Assembly (NCBI RefSeq): GCF_039904985.1
Contig: NZ_CP157005.1
Coordinates: forward strand, 3,181,501 to 3,245,500
DNA from: Methylomonas sp. AM2-LC
GTDB taxonomy: Bacteria > Pseudomonadota > Gammaproteobacteria > Methylococcales > Methylomonadaceae
Direction: 5' to 3'
DNA: 64,000 nucleotides
Positions 50,695-61,300 of the stretch are shown here, piece by piece (the first letter of the stretch is position 1; each line of letters begins with the position of its first letter). A program made the translations under genes and the position numbers. Below the pieces are notes generated by a model. The model saw nothing but the letters and a program-made list of their open reading frames with translations, had not been told where the DNA came from and searched no databases.

Positions 50695-50739
50695 CTCTTA
50701 GATCAAAGCTTATTTACACTCATGCAATAGCACAACACA

Positions 50740-51465
50740 TTATTCGGCTGTTAAATTTGTGGCATGCAGTCCACATTCTTTTTTAGCGGACTCTTCCCAC
50801 CACCAGCGCCCAGCACGCTCATGCTGATTGGGTAGCACTGATCGTGTACACGGTTCACAACCAATACTGACAAACCCTTGGGAATGTAAACTGTTATACG
50901 GTACTTGATAGGCTTCAATATAATCCCACACCTGTTCAGAACTCCAGTTTAACAAGGGATTAAATTTAATGAGCGTTTTACCCACCCCCGCAAATGCAGT
51001 ATCTAACTGAACTTCGGGAATATCTGCGCGAGTATCCAAACTTTGGTCCTTACGCTGACCGGTAATCCAGGCATCACAGTTTGCCAATTTACGGCGTAGA
51101 GCATCAACTTTACGAATAGCACAACATTCACTATGCCCGTCTTCATAAAAACTGAATAAACCTTTCTGTTTTACAAATGCATCCAAACGTTGAAAATCGG
51201 GGGTGAGTAATTCAATTTCTATTTGATAATGTTTACGTACCCGCTCCATAAACCGATAAGTTTCTGGATGTAAGCGACCGGTATCCAACGAGAACACTTG
51301 GATATCCTTGCGAATTTGCAAAGCCATATCGATCAATACCACATCTTCTGCACCGCTAAAAGAAATGGCAATATTTTCAAAATCAGCTAGAGCAGCTTTT
51401 AAAATAGCGCGCGGACTTTTGCCTTGTAAATTGATACAGGCGGATTCTAAATTAAAGGTAGTCAT
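50740..51465 (-). CDS. cysH: Assimilatory adenylylsulfate (APS) reductase, CysH family
   Basis: A 241-residue enzyme. The PAPS-reductase fold shows ISFSGAEDVVLIDMA (PP loop) and DTGRLHPETY; the C-terminal active-site motif is EKECGLH-like (KKECGLH). Both cysteine pairs that hold a 4Fe-4S cluster are present (ECCAIRK and GCEPCTR), which marks the APS-using form rather than the cluster-free PAPS form. It reduces activated sulfate to sulfite. ATG 51465 is 5 bp after the gshA stop; a TTG at 51474 would overlap gshA. The cotranscription links sulfate reduction to glutathione synthesis. Confidence 0.95.
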   Translation of the reverse strand: MTTFNLESACINLQGKSPRAILKAALADFENIAISFSGAEDVVLIDMALQIRKDIQVFSLDTGRLHPETYRFMERVRKHYQIEIELLTPDFQRLDAFVKQKGLFSFYEDGHSECCAIRKVDALRRKLANCDAWITGQRKDQSLDTRADIPEVQLDTAFAGVGKTLIKFNPLLNWSSEQVWDYIEAYQVPYNSLHSQGFVSIGCEPCTRSVLPNQHERAGRWWWEESAKKECGLHATNLTAE

Positions 51466-51470
51466 AGGAT

Positions 51471-53057
51471 TCAACTTTGCGAAAAATAATGGGTCAAAAA
51501 ATCATCAAAATTAAGACGATCATTGTTTTCAATAGTCAATTGCTTTTTATGGGAAGCAGCCGCCATCTCTTCAAATTGTTGCTGTTGCGGGGCATCCAAA
51601 GGCTGAGCCATAAAATAATGCTTATGCAAATTAGAGGTATTCTTAGCAAAACAACCAAATTCCTGATCATTTTCTTTCATACACGCCAATATTCTGGCCG
51701 ATGGGGTTAGTGCGGGGTTATCCACTACCGCTAACTGCTGCTGCAAGGCCAACTGATAGTGTTTATCGATACTACCTTGATCCAGCAATGCACAAATAGG
51801 TTGCATAGCATGCAGAATACTGTGGGCCCAATCACGCAGACTAATATCCGTACCCATTTTATTGAGCATTAAACCCGGCTTACGGCCCTGATTAGCCACC
51901 AATAATTGATTATTATTATTGATGCAGAACTCTTCTGGCGCCTGATACGGACTATCATGTAACAAACAGGTTAAGAGAAAAGCTTCGATAAATCGAGCAG
52001 TACTTTCGTCTATACCGATGGGATTGAATAAATTCAAATCCAGTGAACGCATTTCCACATACAACACCCCACGGCGCTTTAGTGCCAGCGTGGGTTTTTC
52101 GCCAGACTGAGCAATCTGCTTGGGGCGCATAGTGCTGTAAAACTCATTTTCGATCTGCAAGATATTGGCATTCAGCTGTTGATATTCGCCATTTACCTTG
52201 ACACCAATAGCTTCATATTCAGGATAAGGGGTATTAATTGCCGCACCCAAACTATCAACATATCCCTGTAGCGAATTGTAATCTATGCGCAATCCCGCCT
52301 GATTTTTACTTTTATAGCCAATATCACTCATGCGTAACGAAGTCGCATACGGATGGTAAACCGTATAAGCATCAAACTCCTGAAACTCGTCCATTAAACT
52401 GGGACGACTACTAAAAAACGTCTTACAAATGGCCGGCGAAGCACCAAACAAATACAGAATCAACCAGCCCTGACGATGAAAATTGCGGATCAGTCCAAAA
52501 TAAGCCGATGAGATAAACTGTTCCAGCCCAGAATCTTCACCACTTAGCTGGTAAAGCACCGGCCATAAGCCTTCCGGTACCGAATAATTAAAGTGAATAC
52601 CGGCAATGGCCTGCATGGTACGACCATAGCGGTGCCATAAACCTTTGCGGTAAACATGTTTCATTTTACCTATATTCGACTGACCATATTGTGCAATCGG
52701 TATACTTAAATCACCCTCAATACCACAAGGCATACTGGTAGCCAACAGCATTTCCTCTCCCAATAGCGGATAAGAAAACTGATGTAACTGGTGCATAAAA
52801 TCCAGCGTTTGCTTAATATCTGCGAAGGGCGGTGTTATAAACTCCATCAAGGCTTCCGAATAATCGGTGGTGATATACGGATGTGTTAAGGCAGCCCCTA
52901 TCGGAGCAGGATGAGGCGTCTGCGCAATAGCGCCATGATCGGTAATTCTAAGACTTTCTTTCTCTATCCCTTTTAACCCTTGTTTGAGTAAATGATGGTA
53001 ATTGAGATCGATAAGACCTTGTAATCGACAAGGTAAAGCAGCGTGTTGATAATTCAT
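51471..53057 (-). CDS. gshA: Glutamate-cysteine ligase (gamma-glutamylcysteine synthetase), type 1
   Basis: A 528-residue enzyme of the enterobacterial GshA type (518 in E. coli). N-terminus with LKGIEKESLRIT, then TDYSEALMEFITPP, and LYLFGASPAICKTF and YVEMRSLDLNLFNPIGI further on. It joins glutamate and cysteine in the first step of glutathione synthesis. ATG 53057 (MNYQHAALPCRLQ) is chosen; the frame is open to 53162 but that stretch is unlike the family. The cysH gene follows after 5 bp, which links cysteine supply and use. The ribosome binding site is weak. Confidence 0.96.
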   Translation of the reverse strand: MNYQHAALPCRLQGLIDLNYHHLLKQGLKGIEKESLRITDHGAIAQTPHPAPIGAALTHPYITTDYSEALMEFITPPFADIKQTLDFMHQLHQFSYPLLGEEMLLATSMPCGIEGDLSIPIAQYGQSNIGKMKHVYRKGLWHRYGRTMQAIAGIHFNYSVPEGLWPVLYQLSGEDSGLEQFISSAYFGLIRNFHRQGWLILYLFGASPAICKTFFSSRPSLMDEFQEFDAYTVYHPYATSLRMSDIGYKSKNQAGLRIDYNSLQGYVDSLGAAINTPYPEYEAIGVKVNGEYQQLNANILQIENEFYSTMRPKQIAQSGEKPTLALKRRGVLYVEMRSLDLNLFNPIGIDESTARFIEAFLLTCLLHDSPYQAPEEFCINNNNQLLVANQGRKPGLMLNKMGTDISLRDWAHSILHAMQPICALLDQGSIDKHYQLALQQQLAVVDNPALTPSARILACMKENDQEFGCFAKNTSNLHKHYFMAQPLDAPQQQQFEEMAAASHKKQLTIENNDRLNFDDFLTHYFSQS

Positions 53058-53324
53058 GGTTATGGTATTTAACCCAGCTATGACGACTATAAATACGCAA
53101 TTATAAGGTCTACAGTATGAGAGGGTGAAATAATCGGCCAATAATGTGTCGAAAATACTCATGCCCAGAAAATGGGTTTCATTCTAACTGAACAAGTATG
53201 CCTGACTATTCAATACCTTGACCTAACGCACTCCCACCATAATGAGATATACAGCACGCGATAACTAGCAATACTTGTCACCCTGCTTTTAGCGCATCAA
53301 TCGCGACGGAGCAATCATTATCGC

Positions 53325-56132
53325 CTACAGCTCACCATGCATATTCAAACGTTCTTCCAGCTTTTGTTTGTAGCGTAAATAATGCACAGTTTGTAATTTT
53401 TCGGCAGCGTCTACCCCTAACACCCGGGGAGGCACATCAATATCGGTCAGATAAATTGGAAAATCATCACGACTTTGCCGAAAACTAAATATTTGCTGCT
53501 TAACAGCCTTGAAACTTTGTGCATCTTCAAAGGCAAAAGTATCTTCATTGCAATACAATACATAACTGTTAGTTGTTGCCGAATAACGAATGCCTACACG
53601 CATAGTCAGCGCACTCTGATCCAGCTTAAAATTCACCGCTTGTAAATTCAGTGTACGATTAGCCTGTTTTTGTATTTCGAAGCATTTAATCTCGGCGATA
53701 GCGGGCATTTTTGCCTGTAACGCCAGAGTGCCTAAAAACAAGGCATATTGTTTTAGAACTTGCTGGGGATGAGCCTTAGTATGTTGCGCAATGAACAATG
53801 CTGCTTTTTCATCAATGATATAAACACTGACAGATTCGCTACCAACGGCATAAAACAATTGCAATGAACCGGGTTGTATCTGTTTATAGAGTGCTGGTAT
53901 ACAGGTCTGTTCCAAAACCCAAGCATCGAACACAGGCAATGAAAACTCAGTTTGAGCGCGACCGAGTTCTTTCAGTAATTCGGCTTGATTATGCAAACAG
54001 GTATAGTTGAGTAAGTTTTCAACATATTGAAAGACATAATATACATTTTCAGCAGCCATAAAATAGCGGTTACGCAAAAGTTTTCCTGACTGTACAAAAC
54101 AGGTTTGAAAAACAGCAAACAACTGTCGAATGCGTTCGCAAATACTCTTGGCAAGTGCCGGTGTATAACACAATACCACAAGCTGGTCAGTTGTTATGGG
54201 TTGTGGAGTCGTATTAAAAATAGCCAGCATACTCTCCAAACAGGCGGCTAATCCGCTAGCAGAATATAAACTCACCTCTCCCCAACTGGATACAGCAATT
54301 TTCGTTACCGTTTCCAACAAACTTAGCCGCTCTTCCCCATAACTAAAAGCATCGAAACGTTTACTGATATGCAACTGACCATTGGCATCGAAATGCGGTT
54401 GTACCGTTAAATTAACCGCTAATAACGTTGCAACACAATGACTGGGTTGAGTATAAACTTCCAGACTATCAGCCGCACCCGATAAATGCGTGCTTAAAAA
54501 CGCATTAATTTCACTCACCAGTGCATTTAGATCGTTTTGGCTTAACTGTAAAGTAGCTGACACCAGTTTTAAATTAATGTGTTTATGATATAAACCATTA
54601 ACCACCAACCAGCACAAAAGCTCGATTAAACTGCCAGCCTGCTTGATAGACTGAGAGTTACCAGCAGCACTGGAGCGGCTTTCCCGGTATAAGTGCCAGA
54701 CACTCTCGCCTGACAATTGCGGCTTCTCCACCAATAACAGCATGGGTACACTGTCCTGCACCATGCTACGCGTGGTTAACACTTCTACTTTTTCCGGCAA
54801 CGCATCCAAGGCAACGCGCAGCTTACGGCTTATCACTTTTAAATCATGATGTTCCAGATAATTATGATCGACAGGATTACCGACCAGCTTAAGCATCATA
54901 CGCAAACACTGCTGTAGCTCCTCGCGAATAATACTATGTTGAACACAGGCTTTTTCAATAGTCCAAAAGCGTTGCCTACCCATTTTATCTAACAAACCCG
55001 CAGGCCAATCCCATTGCGCTGCAACATTATGTAAATAATCGTTACGCAGCAAACGCGTTTTCGGGTCTAGTTCGGCATCGCTGGCCCCCATAATTTTCAA
55101 ATGAAAACATTCCCTGGCTAATTGCAAGCGTTCTGGAGCCTGCCGTGCTTGCAAATAAGATTGAACCTTACTGTAAATCAGCCAATAAGGATCGAGACTA
55201 TCCACACTAAACTCACCTAAGTAAATTGCCTGCTTCAAACTGACACATAACCACTGTTGCTGCGGAAACTCACTTGCATAACTTTCCATCAAAAACAGCT
55301 TTAATAGCGATTTATGGGGTGAATTAAGGGATTTAAAGATTTGCCAAAGCGTTGCACTCACAAACTCGGTTAGCGGCATATGCTGCAAGCCGCCTAAATC
55401 AATCAGATCATAATCAGTAACAAAGCGATTAGCCAGTAAATGCTGCACATATTCAGCATACTTCAACTCTTGACTGGGCGGCACTAACCACCACACTGGA
55501 ATCCGCCCTGCTATATAAATTGCGGTACGATAAAATTCTTCCAATAATAAAAAATGTTGGGTATAACCGCTACTATCGGCAGAAATTGGCGCATTTTCGC
55601 CACGTTTAAATTTTTCGTTATTGATTAAAAAAAAATGGGCTTCAATTTTTAAACTGGCAGCCCATTTTTCCAGTTCTTGTAATTTGCCAGTCAGTAAATC
55701 GAGTTCTACTGCATTCAGATCGGGTTGATGACATAACCAAATATCGATATCACTGTGCTTGGAAAAAGCCATGCTCCCCACACTGCCCATCAAAAACACA
55801 CTGTACAGTTGTGGCTTTTTGCTCAGTTGCGGTTTATAGTCAAAACTTCTGGAAAATTGCCGGGCAATGCTCAGTGTCAGTTTGTCTGGATGGTATCCGG
55901 AAATACCCTGCGGAGTGCTAGAAGAAACAAATCCCGGTAACAGCGGATGATTAATGTGTAACAGTAAAGGTAATAACTGTAAAAACTCATACTGTTTGGG
56001 TTGCAAAAATTCTTGCAAACGTTGTAAGCGGCAAAAATTAAAGTATTTAAAGCGCTGAGTAATGGCGAGCAAATCCTTTTTACCGATTTCTTCGCCAGGA
56101 GCGCCTAAATGGATAGGAGGAAGACGATTCAA
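53325..56132 (-). CDS. cyaA: Class I adenylate cyclase
   Basis: A 935-residue class I adenylate cyclase. The N-terminal catalytic domain carries the nucleotidyltransferase motif GSVGSMAFSKHSDIDIWLCH (about 115-134) with the metal-binding Asp pair DID. The C-terminal regulatory half is longer and less conserved. It makes cAMP for CRP. Start ATG 56132 opens MNRLPPIHLGAPGEEIGKKD. It stands between gshA and argH with small gaps (about 160 and 150 bp). The usual neighbours hemCD and cyaY are not present, although argH next to cyaA is a familiar arrangement in related Gammaproteobacteria. Confidence 0.95.
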   Translation of the reverse strand: MNRLPPIHLGAPGEEIGKKDLLAITQRFKYFNFCRLQRLQEFLQPKQYEFLQLLPLLLHINHPLLPGFVSSSTPQGISGYHPDKLTLSIARQFSRSFDYKPQLSKKPQLYSVFLMGSVGSMAFSKHSDIDIWLCHQPDLNAVELDLLTGKLQELEKWAASLKIEAHFFLINNEKFKRGENAPISADSSGYTQHFLLLEEFYRTAIYIAGRIPVWWLVPPSQELKYAEYVQHLLANRFVTDYDLIDLGGLQHMPLTEFVSATLWQIFKSLNSPHKSLLKLFLMESYASEFPQQQWLCVSLKQAIYLGEFSVDSLDPYWLIYSKVQSYLQARQAPERLQLARECFHLKIMGASDAELDPKTRLLRNDYLHNVAAQWDWPAGLLDKMGRQRFWTIEKACVQHSIIREELQQCLRMMLKLVGNPVDHNYLEHHDLKVISRKLRVALDALPEKVEVLTTRSMVQDSVPMLLLVEKPQLSGESVWHLYRESRSSAAGNSQSIKQAGSLIELLCWLVVNGLYHKHINLKLVSATLQLSQNDLNALVSEINAFLSTHLSGAADSLEVYTQPSHCVATLLAVNLTVQPHFDANGQLHISKRFDAFSYGEERLSLLETVTKIAVSSWGEVSLYSASGLAACLESMLAIFNTTPQPITTDQLVVLCYTPALAKSICERIRQLFAVFQTCFVQSGKLLRNRYFMAAENVYYVFQYVENLLNYTCLHNQAELLKELGRAQTEFSLPVFDAWVLEQTCIPALYKQIQPGSLQLFYAVGSESVSVYIIDEKAALFIAQHTKAHPQQVLKQYALFLGTLALQAKMPAIAEIKCFEIQKQANRTLNLQAVNFKLDQSALTMRVGIRYSATTNSYVLYCNEDTFAFEDAQSFKAVKQQIFSFRQSRDDFPIYLTDIDVPPRVLGVDAAEKLQTVHYLRYKQKLEERLNMHGEL

Positions 56133-56280
56133 GTCACTTTTCTCATGTTTGTCACTCTATCCTCCGGCCAGTTAAACCCTTGGTTTTTTTAGCTAGCAAA
56201 CCATCATTGCTGATAGATGCGTCTCATCGCATCAACACCTATAAAGACTTAACATGACAGCAGCTACCAATAACTTTTTC

Positions 56281-57684
56281 TTACCCGTTATTTTGAGCTT
56301 CCATAGCCTTTTTAGCAGCTGCAATCGCTAACCGCACGGTATCAGGTGCCGTGCCACCGATCAATTTCCGTGAAGCCACCGAACCTTCCAAAGTCAGAAT
56401 AGCAAATACATCAGCCTCTATCAGCTGGGAAAACGCTTGTAATTCTGATAAATTTAATTCGGACAAATCCCGGTCAGTATCTAAACCCAAGCGCACTGCC
56501 TGCCCAACAACTTCATGTGCATCACGGAAAGCCATACCCTTGCGTACCAGATAATCCGCCAAATCGGTAGCCGTTGCAAAACCACGCTTTGCCGCCTGAT
56601 ACATGTTCTCGTGTTTGGCACGAATATGTGGCAGCATATCAGCAAAGGCGCGTAAACAATTAATCAGGGTATCTGCGACATCAAATAACGGCTCTTTATC
56701 TTCCTGATTATCTTTATTGTAAGCCAGTGGCTGACTTTTCATCAGCATTAACAGCGACATTAAATGCCCGGTAACCCGACCAGACTTACCACGAACCAGT
56801 TCCGGCACATCGGGATTTTTTTTTTGCGGCATAATGGAAGAGCCGGTACAGAAGGCATCGGGTATATCGATAAAATTAAACTGCGCACTGGCCCATAACA
56901 CCAGTTCTTCCGAAAACCGCGATAAATGCAGCATAATCAAACTGCCGACTGCAGCAAATTCAATGGCAAAATCACGATCACTCACCGAATCCAGGGAATT
57001 ATTAGATGGTCGGCTAAAACCCAATAACTCAGCCGTCATAAACCGATCCAGCGGATAACTGGTACCCGCTAATGCAGCAGCACCCAAAGGCATAATGTTG
57101 ACGCGCTTATAACAATCTTGCAAGCGTTCGTGATCGCGACTGAGCATTTCGAACCATGCCATCAAATGGTGACCAAAGGTCACTGGCTGCGCCACCTGTA
57201 AATGGGTAAAGCCGGGCATGATGGTATCGGCCTCACGTTCAGCTACTGTTAACAATGCGAGCTGTAAGCGGCGCAGTTGCTGTTGTATGGTGGTAATTTC
57301 GCTACGCAAATATAAGCGAATATCGGTCGCCACCTGATCATTACGCGAACGACCCGTATGTAATTTTTTACCAGCAATGCCGATTAAATCGGTTAAGCGC
57401 GCTTCGATGTTCATATGCACATCTTCCTGCTTAACCGACCAGACAAACTCACCGCGCTGTATTTCTTCGCTAATTTGTGCCAATCCGCGTTGAATATCGG
57501 CAAGCTCTTGCTCGGTGAGGATACCAATTTTACACAGCATGGCAGCATGCGCCAACGAGCCTTGAATATCCTGCTGCGCCATGCGCCAGTCAAAACCCAC
57601 CGAGGCGGTAAATTCTTCCACAAAAGCATCAGTGGCTTCGGCAAAGCGGGCGCTGGAAAGTTTTTCGGTATTTACAGTGGTCAT
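56281..57684 (-). CDS. argH: Argininosuccinate lyase
   Basis: A 467-residue enzyme of the fumarase/aspartase superfamily. The signature [12 protein letters not shown] is intact with the catalytic Ser, and [13 protein letters not shown] and [12 protein letters not shown] are present. It splits argininosuccinate into arginine and fumarate, the last step of arginine synthesis. ATG 57684 gives the usual length. A consensus -10 (TATAAT on the minus strand) lies 29 bp upstream. No other arg gene is adjacent. Confidence 0.97.
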   Translation of the reverse strand: MTTVNTEKLSSARFAEATDAFVEEFTASVGFDWRMAQQDIQGSLAHAAMLCKIGILTEQELADIQRGLAQISEEIQRGEFVWSVKQEDVHMNIEARLTDLIGIAGKKLHTGRSRNDQVATDIRLYLRSEITTIQQQLRRLQLALLTVAEREADTIMPGFTHLQVAQPVTFGHHLMAWFEMLSRDHERLQDCYKRVNIMPLGAAALAGTSYPLDRFMTAELLGFSRPSNNSLDSVSDRDFAIEFAAVGSLIMLHLSRFSEELVLWASAQFNFIDIPDAFCTGSSIMPQKKNPDVPELVRGKSGRVTGHLMSLLMLMKSQPLAYNKDNQEDKEPLFDVADTLINCLRAFADMLPHIRAKHENMYQAAKRGFATATDLADYLVRKGMAFRDAHEVVGQAVRLGLDTDRDLSELNLSELQAFSQLIEADVFAILTLEGSVASRKLIGGTAPDTVRLAIAAAKKAMEAQNNG

Positions 57685-57712
57685 CGTTGTAGAGTATTGG
57701 AAAAAATAAGCA

Positions 57713-57718
57713 ATTATA
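57713..57718 (-). promoter_or_regulatory. -10 element of argH
   Basis: TATAAT read on the minus strand, 29 bp upstream of the argH ATG. The -35 position (TGCTAA with a 17-bp spacer) is poor, so an activator or upstream element may contribute. Confidence 0.5.
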
Positions 57719-57850
57719 CCGTTATGGCAGGTGGTTTAGCATAAATCAGTAGGTTCAGGAGCAAATGTTTGATTATGACAAGCTGCTCTAATGGTCAGCC
57801 TAACCTACCCTGCTGCATCGGTTGAGTCTAAATAGCTTGCGGTGCAGCCA

Positions 57851-58294
57851 TTAATGCGCCCAACAACTCGAAGCGGTAGCGTTAGTGCCACCACTAGCAA
57901 TGGATTTAGTGCCAAAATTATCCAAAACAAAAGAACCGCAGCTATCCTTTGCCTGAACGGTACCGGTTACTGGCGTAGCTGTCAAAGTATAGGTGCCATA
58001 TGACAAGGACCAACTAAGCGTATACAAAGCTGTACCCGATTGTGGTGAGTTAGTAATTGGTGGAGAGGCAGAAAATGCGGTACCCGTTGAATCTTTATTA
58101 TAGTAGCCAGCTTCCGTGTAGTTTCGCTCCAGTAATTGAGCCAGTTGCAATAAAGACGATTTTGCGTCGGTACGATTGGATTGGGCAATATAACCGGTAT
58201 AACTGGGGATGGCAATAGAGGTCAAAATACCAATAATCCCTATTGCTATCATTAGCTCCAGTAAAGTAAAACCCGCCATTGTTTTAATCTGCAT
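57851..58294 (-). CDS. pilE: Type IV pilin PilE-like minor pilin
   Basis: A 147-residue prepilin. The short leader MQIKTMAG is cut before FTLLELMIAIGIIGILTSIA, the class III signal with Glu5. The C-terminal domain has the disulfide-forming Cys pair (DSCGSFVLDNFGTKS and the terminal SSCWAH), as in PilE/GspH-like minor pilins. It follows pilY1 after 27 bp, the usual end of the minor pilin operon fimU-pilV-pilW-pilX-pilY1-pilE. It helps to start pilus assembly at the inner membrane. Confidence 0.9.
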   Translation of the reverse strand: MQIKTMAGFTLLELMIAIGIIGILTSIAIPSYTGYIAQSNRTDAKSSLLQLAQLLERNYTEAGYYNKDSTGTAFSASPPITNSPQSGTALYTLSWSLSYGTYTLTATPVTGTVQAKDSCGSFVLDNFGTKSIASGGTNATASSCWAH

Positions 58295-58321
58295 TCTATT
58301 TTCTCACAATTTTCCGTTAGC

Positions 58322-61300
58322 TTACTGAATTTGTTGCCAAAACTGCCTGCATACACTATTTACACAGGCACCTGAAGAGGTGGGTCCTGGAATACTTGTC
58401 GTGTTATTGGTTGTACCACCACCCGAAGCCCCACTTTGCACCCCAATAGAAGTCGCCCCTGTGCTTGAAGTTAATACGAACGGCGTACTGCCCATACCAA
58501 AACTCAGCTGATAAGCGGCTAAATTAGCGACAGTTGAACCAAATGGAGAGGTTGTACCGCCAGACAACGCATTCACATCCATTAACCAGCCATTACCTTG
58601 CGCACTACAAGGATCAATTGATGGTACAACGGAGGAAATTAGAATCCCTGCCCCCAAAGGCACGGCTTGCGAAATAACACGCTCTCCTGAAGAAATGAAA
58701 TCAATATACCATCCAGAAACTTTGCTATTGGTGTAATCAACCGTATTATTGGTAATAGTTCGCAGATTATTGGTGATTGAATCATTCTGACACGTTGATG
58801 TTGTTGTGCTTGTACCAGTAATAGCCGTTAGCGTTTGCGCTACTAAATTACTACGTAAAAGCGTAGTTCCCGATTTCGCTTTAGGATTATCCCAAACACT
58901 GTAAAAAGTTTGTTGGTTGGTATTTGACATATCGGCCAGTGATATGAAACTACCAGTACCAAAACTTATATTAACACCACCTATAGAATTGGCTACCAAA
59001 GTAGGTTTAACCGTAATGGGTTGATAAACATTATTAGCAATGCCAGTAAATAATGGGCTAGCTTTATTTGCCACCGCCCAATTTGCTTTAACCGAATCTG
59101 TTAAATCAAACTTCCATAAATTGCCCTGTAAATCACCAGCATACACATAATCTATGATGGAATCATTATTACTATCATAAAGTACTGGAGTGGAAAGGCC
59201 GTTGTTGGCATTGGCAAAATTAGTATCAATAGTAGTAATCAAGTCTCCCGTATTCAAATTAACAATATATAAAATGGCATGGCCGTTGGCACTCATATAA
59301 CCATTGCCAAAAATTGCTGCCCACGAACCATTGTTAAGTCGTGCAATTTGCGGCTGTGAATAGGTTAATCCTAAATTGCCAGTTGTATCGCTATACTCCC
59401 ACATCACATTTGTGGCAGTAAAACTGGTTGGAGTGCTAATATTCAGGGCATAAATGGCACTTCCACCTGAATTTAAGCCACCCACTAATACCGTCTGCCA
59501 ACTACCATTCAGATAAGCATCACTCACAGTGGGTGTACCATCCACAAAGAAATGATGTGTATAGGAAGGATCGGTCAAACTACTCAAATTACCAAACACC
59601 GCAGCGGGAATATACGCCAGCTGTTCAACACCGGAATTGGTCTGACTTATATCGGCTTGAAAGCCATGCAGCATACCGTCATTAGCACCTACATAGACCA
59701 TTGGGGTGCGCTTGGCTTTATTGGTTACATAAGTAGCATAACCGGATTGTTCGGTACTTGTGGTAGAAGTCGGTAATTTACTGAAGCCATAATCTTCCGC
59801 CTGTGTATACACGGGCGATGAATCGACAATATCACCCAACACATTGACTTGGCCTGATGCAGAAACAGCTCGATTACGAAAGATACCGCCATTATTGCGT
59901 AATTCCTGTGAAGTATCGCCGCGTAACCAGTTTAAACGTAAACCACCCAAGGAATCCGGACCGACCGTACCATTAAGCCCAGTATCCAGTGTATGCATCT
60001 GTGCGCAGCTTATCTGTGCTGTAGTACTACCGCTTGGATTCGTGTTACACGTGGTACTGGCAGAGGTTATCCCGGTCGACAGGCTTGGCCATAAAAATGC
60101 AGCGCCTTTGGTACCATTAAAGGTAAATATATTACGGGCACTGGCGGCAGGTATTTTATTGGCGGCATCCCAGTTTGAGTCCAGGTTATCGATAGTGCAA
60201 GTGGTGTTGCCATTGGCTTTATAGTTAATCAAACCATTGCTTTGTATGGTGACATTAAACAAATCACCATGCCAGTCAGTTGAGCTGAATTGAGCGGCAA
60301 ACTCAGTAGAGGAAGTTGTTGGTGTCAGCGTAGTCGAGCTTAATGCCGCAGATGAGGCAGAAGTAATTTGACCTAATGCCGCTTGAAAAGCATAAGCTAG
60401 CGAAGTGGACAGAGAACTTGGATTAGTTGCGTAGAAATAATGATCCGGCACTCCGTCGTTATTGCTATCCCACTGCGTTGTTTTGGTTGGTGTATTAGAG
60501 GTGGGTGTAGCAGCAACAGTACTGGAAGAATCATAAGTAAATCCACCCCATTTAGAGGCATACCAGAGTGGTTGCTTTAAAAAAGAGGTAGTGCCTGTCG
60601 CAGCTGGAGCATACATAACAGTAGTGGCCACATCACCTTGATAGGTATTACAATTTGGGTTATTCCTAGGACAAGTAGTAGGATTACCTATTAATTGTTG
60701 AGCAAATGGCGTATTAGGATTACAGTTAGTACAATAGGCATTACTTCCAGTACCTGACGAACCTATTAACAAAGTACCAGAATTTGTATCGGAAAAGGCA
60801 TAACCATTGATACCACTATGCGCATGGTAACCATCATGATTAGTACCCGAGAGTATATAACCCAGGCTCATCGAATAGTTTGTTGATTCGTAAAATACTT
60901 GCGTGGTGATATAAACGTTAGTCGAGGTCACCACATAAATTAAAGTACCCCACAGATCCATATCATAATCACCGCCCTGTGCACTATCATCGAAGTTGGC
61001 ATACAGTAAGCCACAATTCATCGCTGTATTCGATGTCAACCCTGATCCACTGGTGTTTATGATGTTAGTAACCTTGCTACTGACAATGGAATTAGCCGTA
61101 CAACTTTGCGAAACTATTTGAAAAGCAGTCGCTGTACAATTAAGGCCCGTTGTATTGTCCTGACAAGCTGGAGTTATGCTAACAGTCTGAGTATTAGAGC
61201 CTGGCACGGCCACAGTAACAGAGGGTAAATTCGGCGCTAAAGCCACACCAAAAGTGGTGACAGTCTGATTGCCTTGTACTCCAGTGGGCTCCAAATCGGT

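Larger units (their letters stand above)
50002..50739. other. Gene-free, repeat-containing region
   Basis: About 740 bp without a supported gene. It holds an 18-bp copy of the palindrome arm at 50160, the hairpin AGCTGTTG-ATTTAG-CAACAGCT (50539-50560) and the MITE-like element 50580-50694. The remaining sequence is AT-rich. Confidence 0.5.
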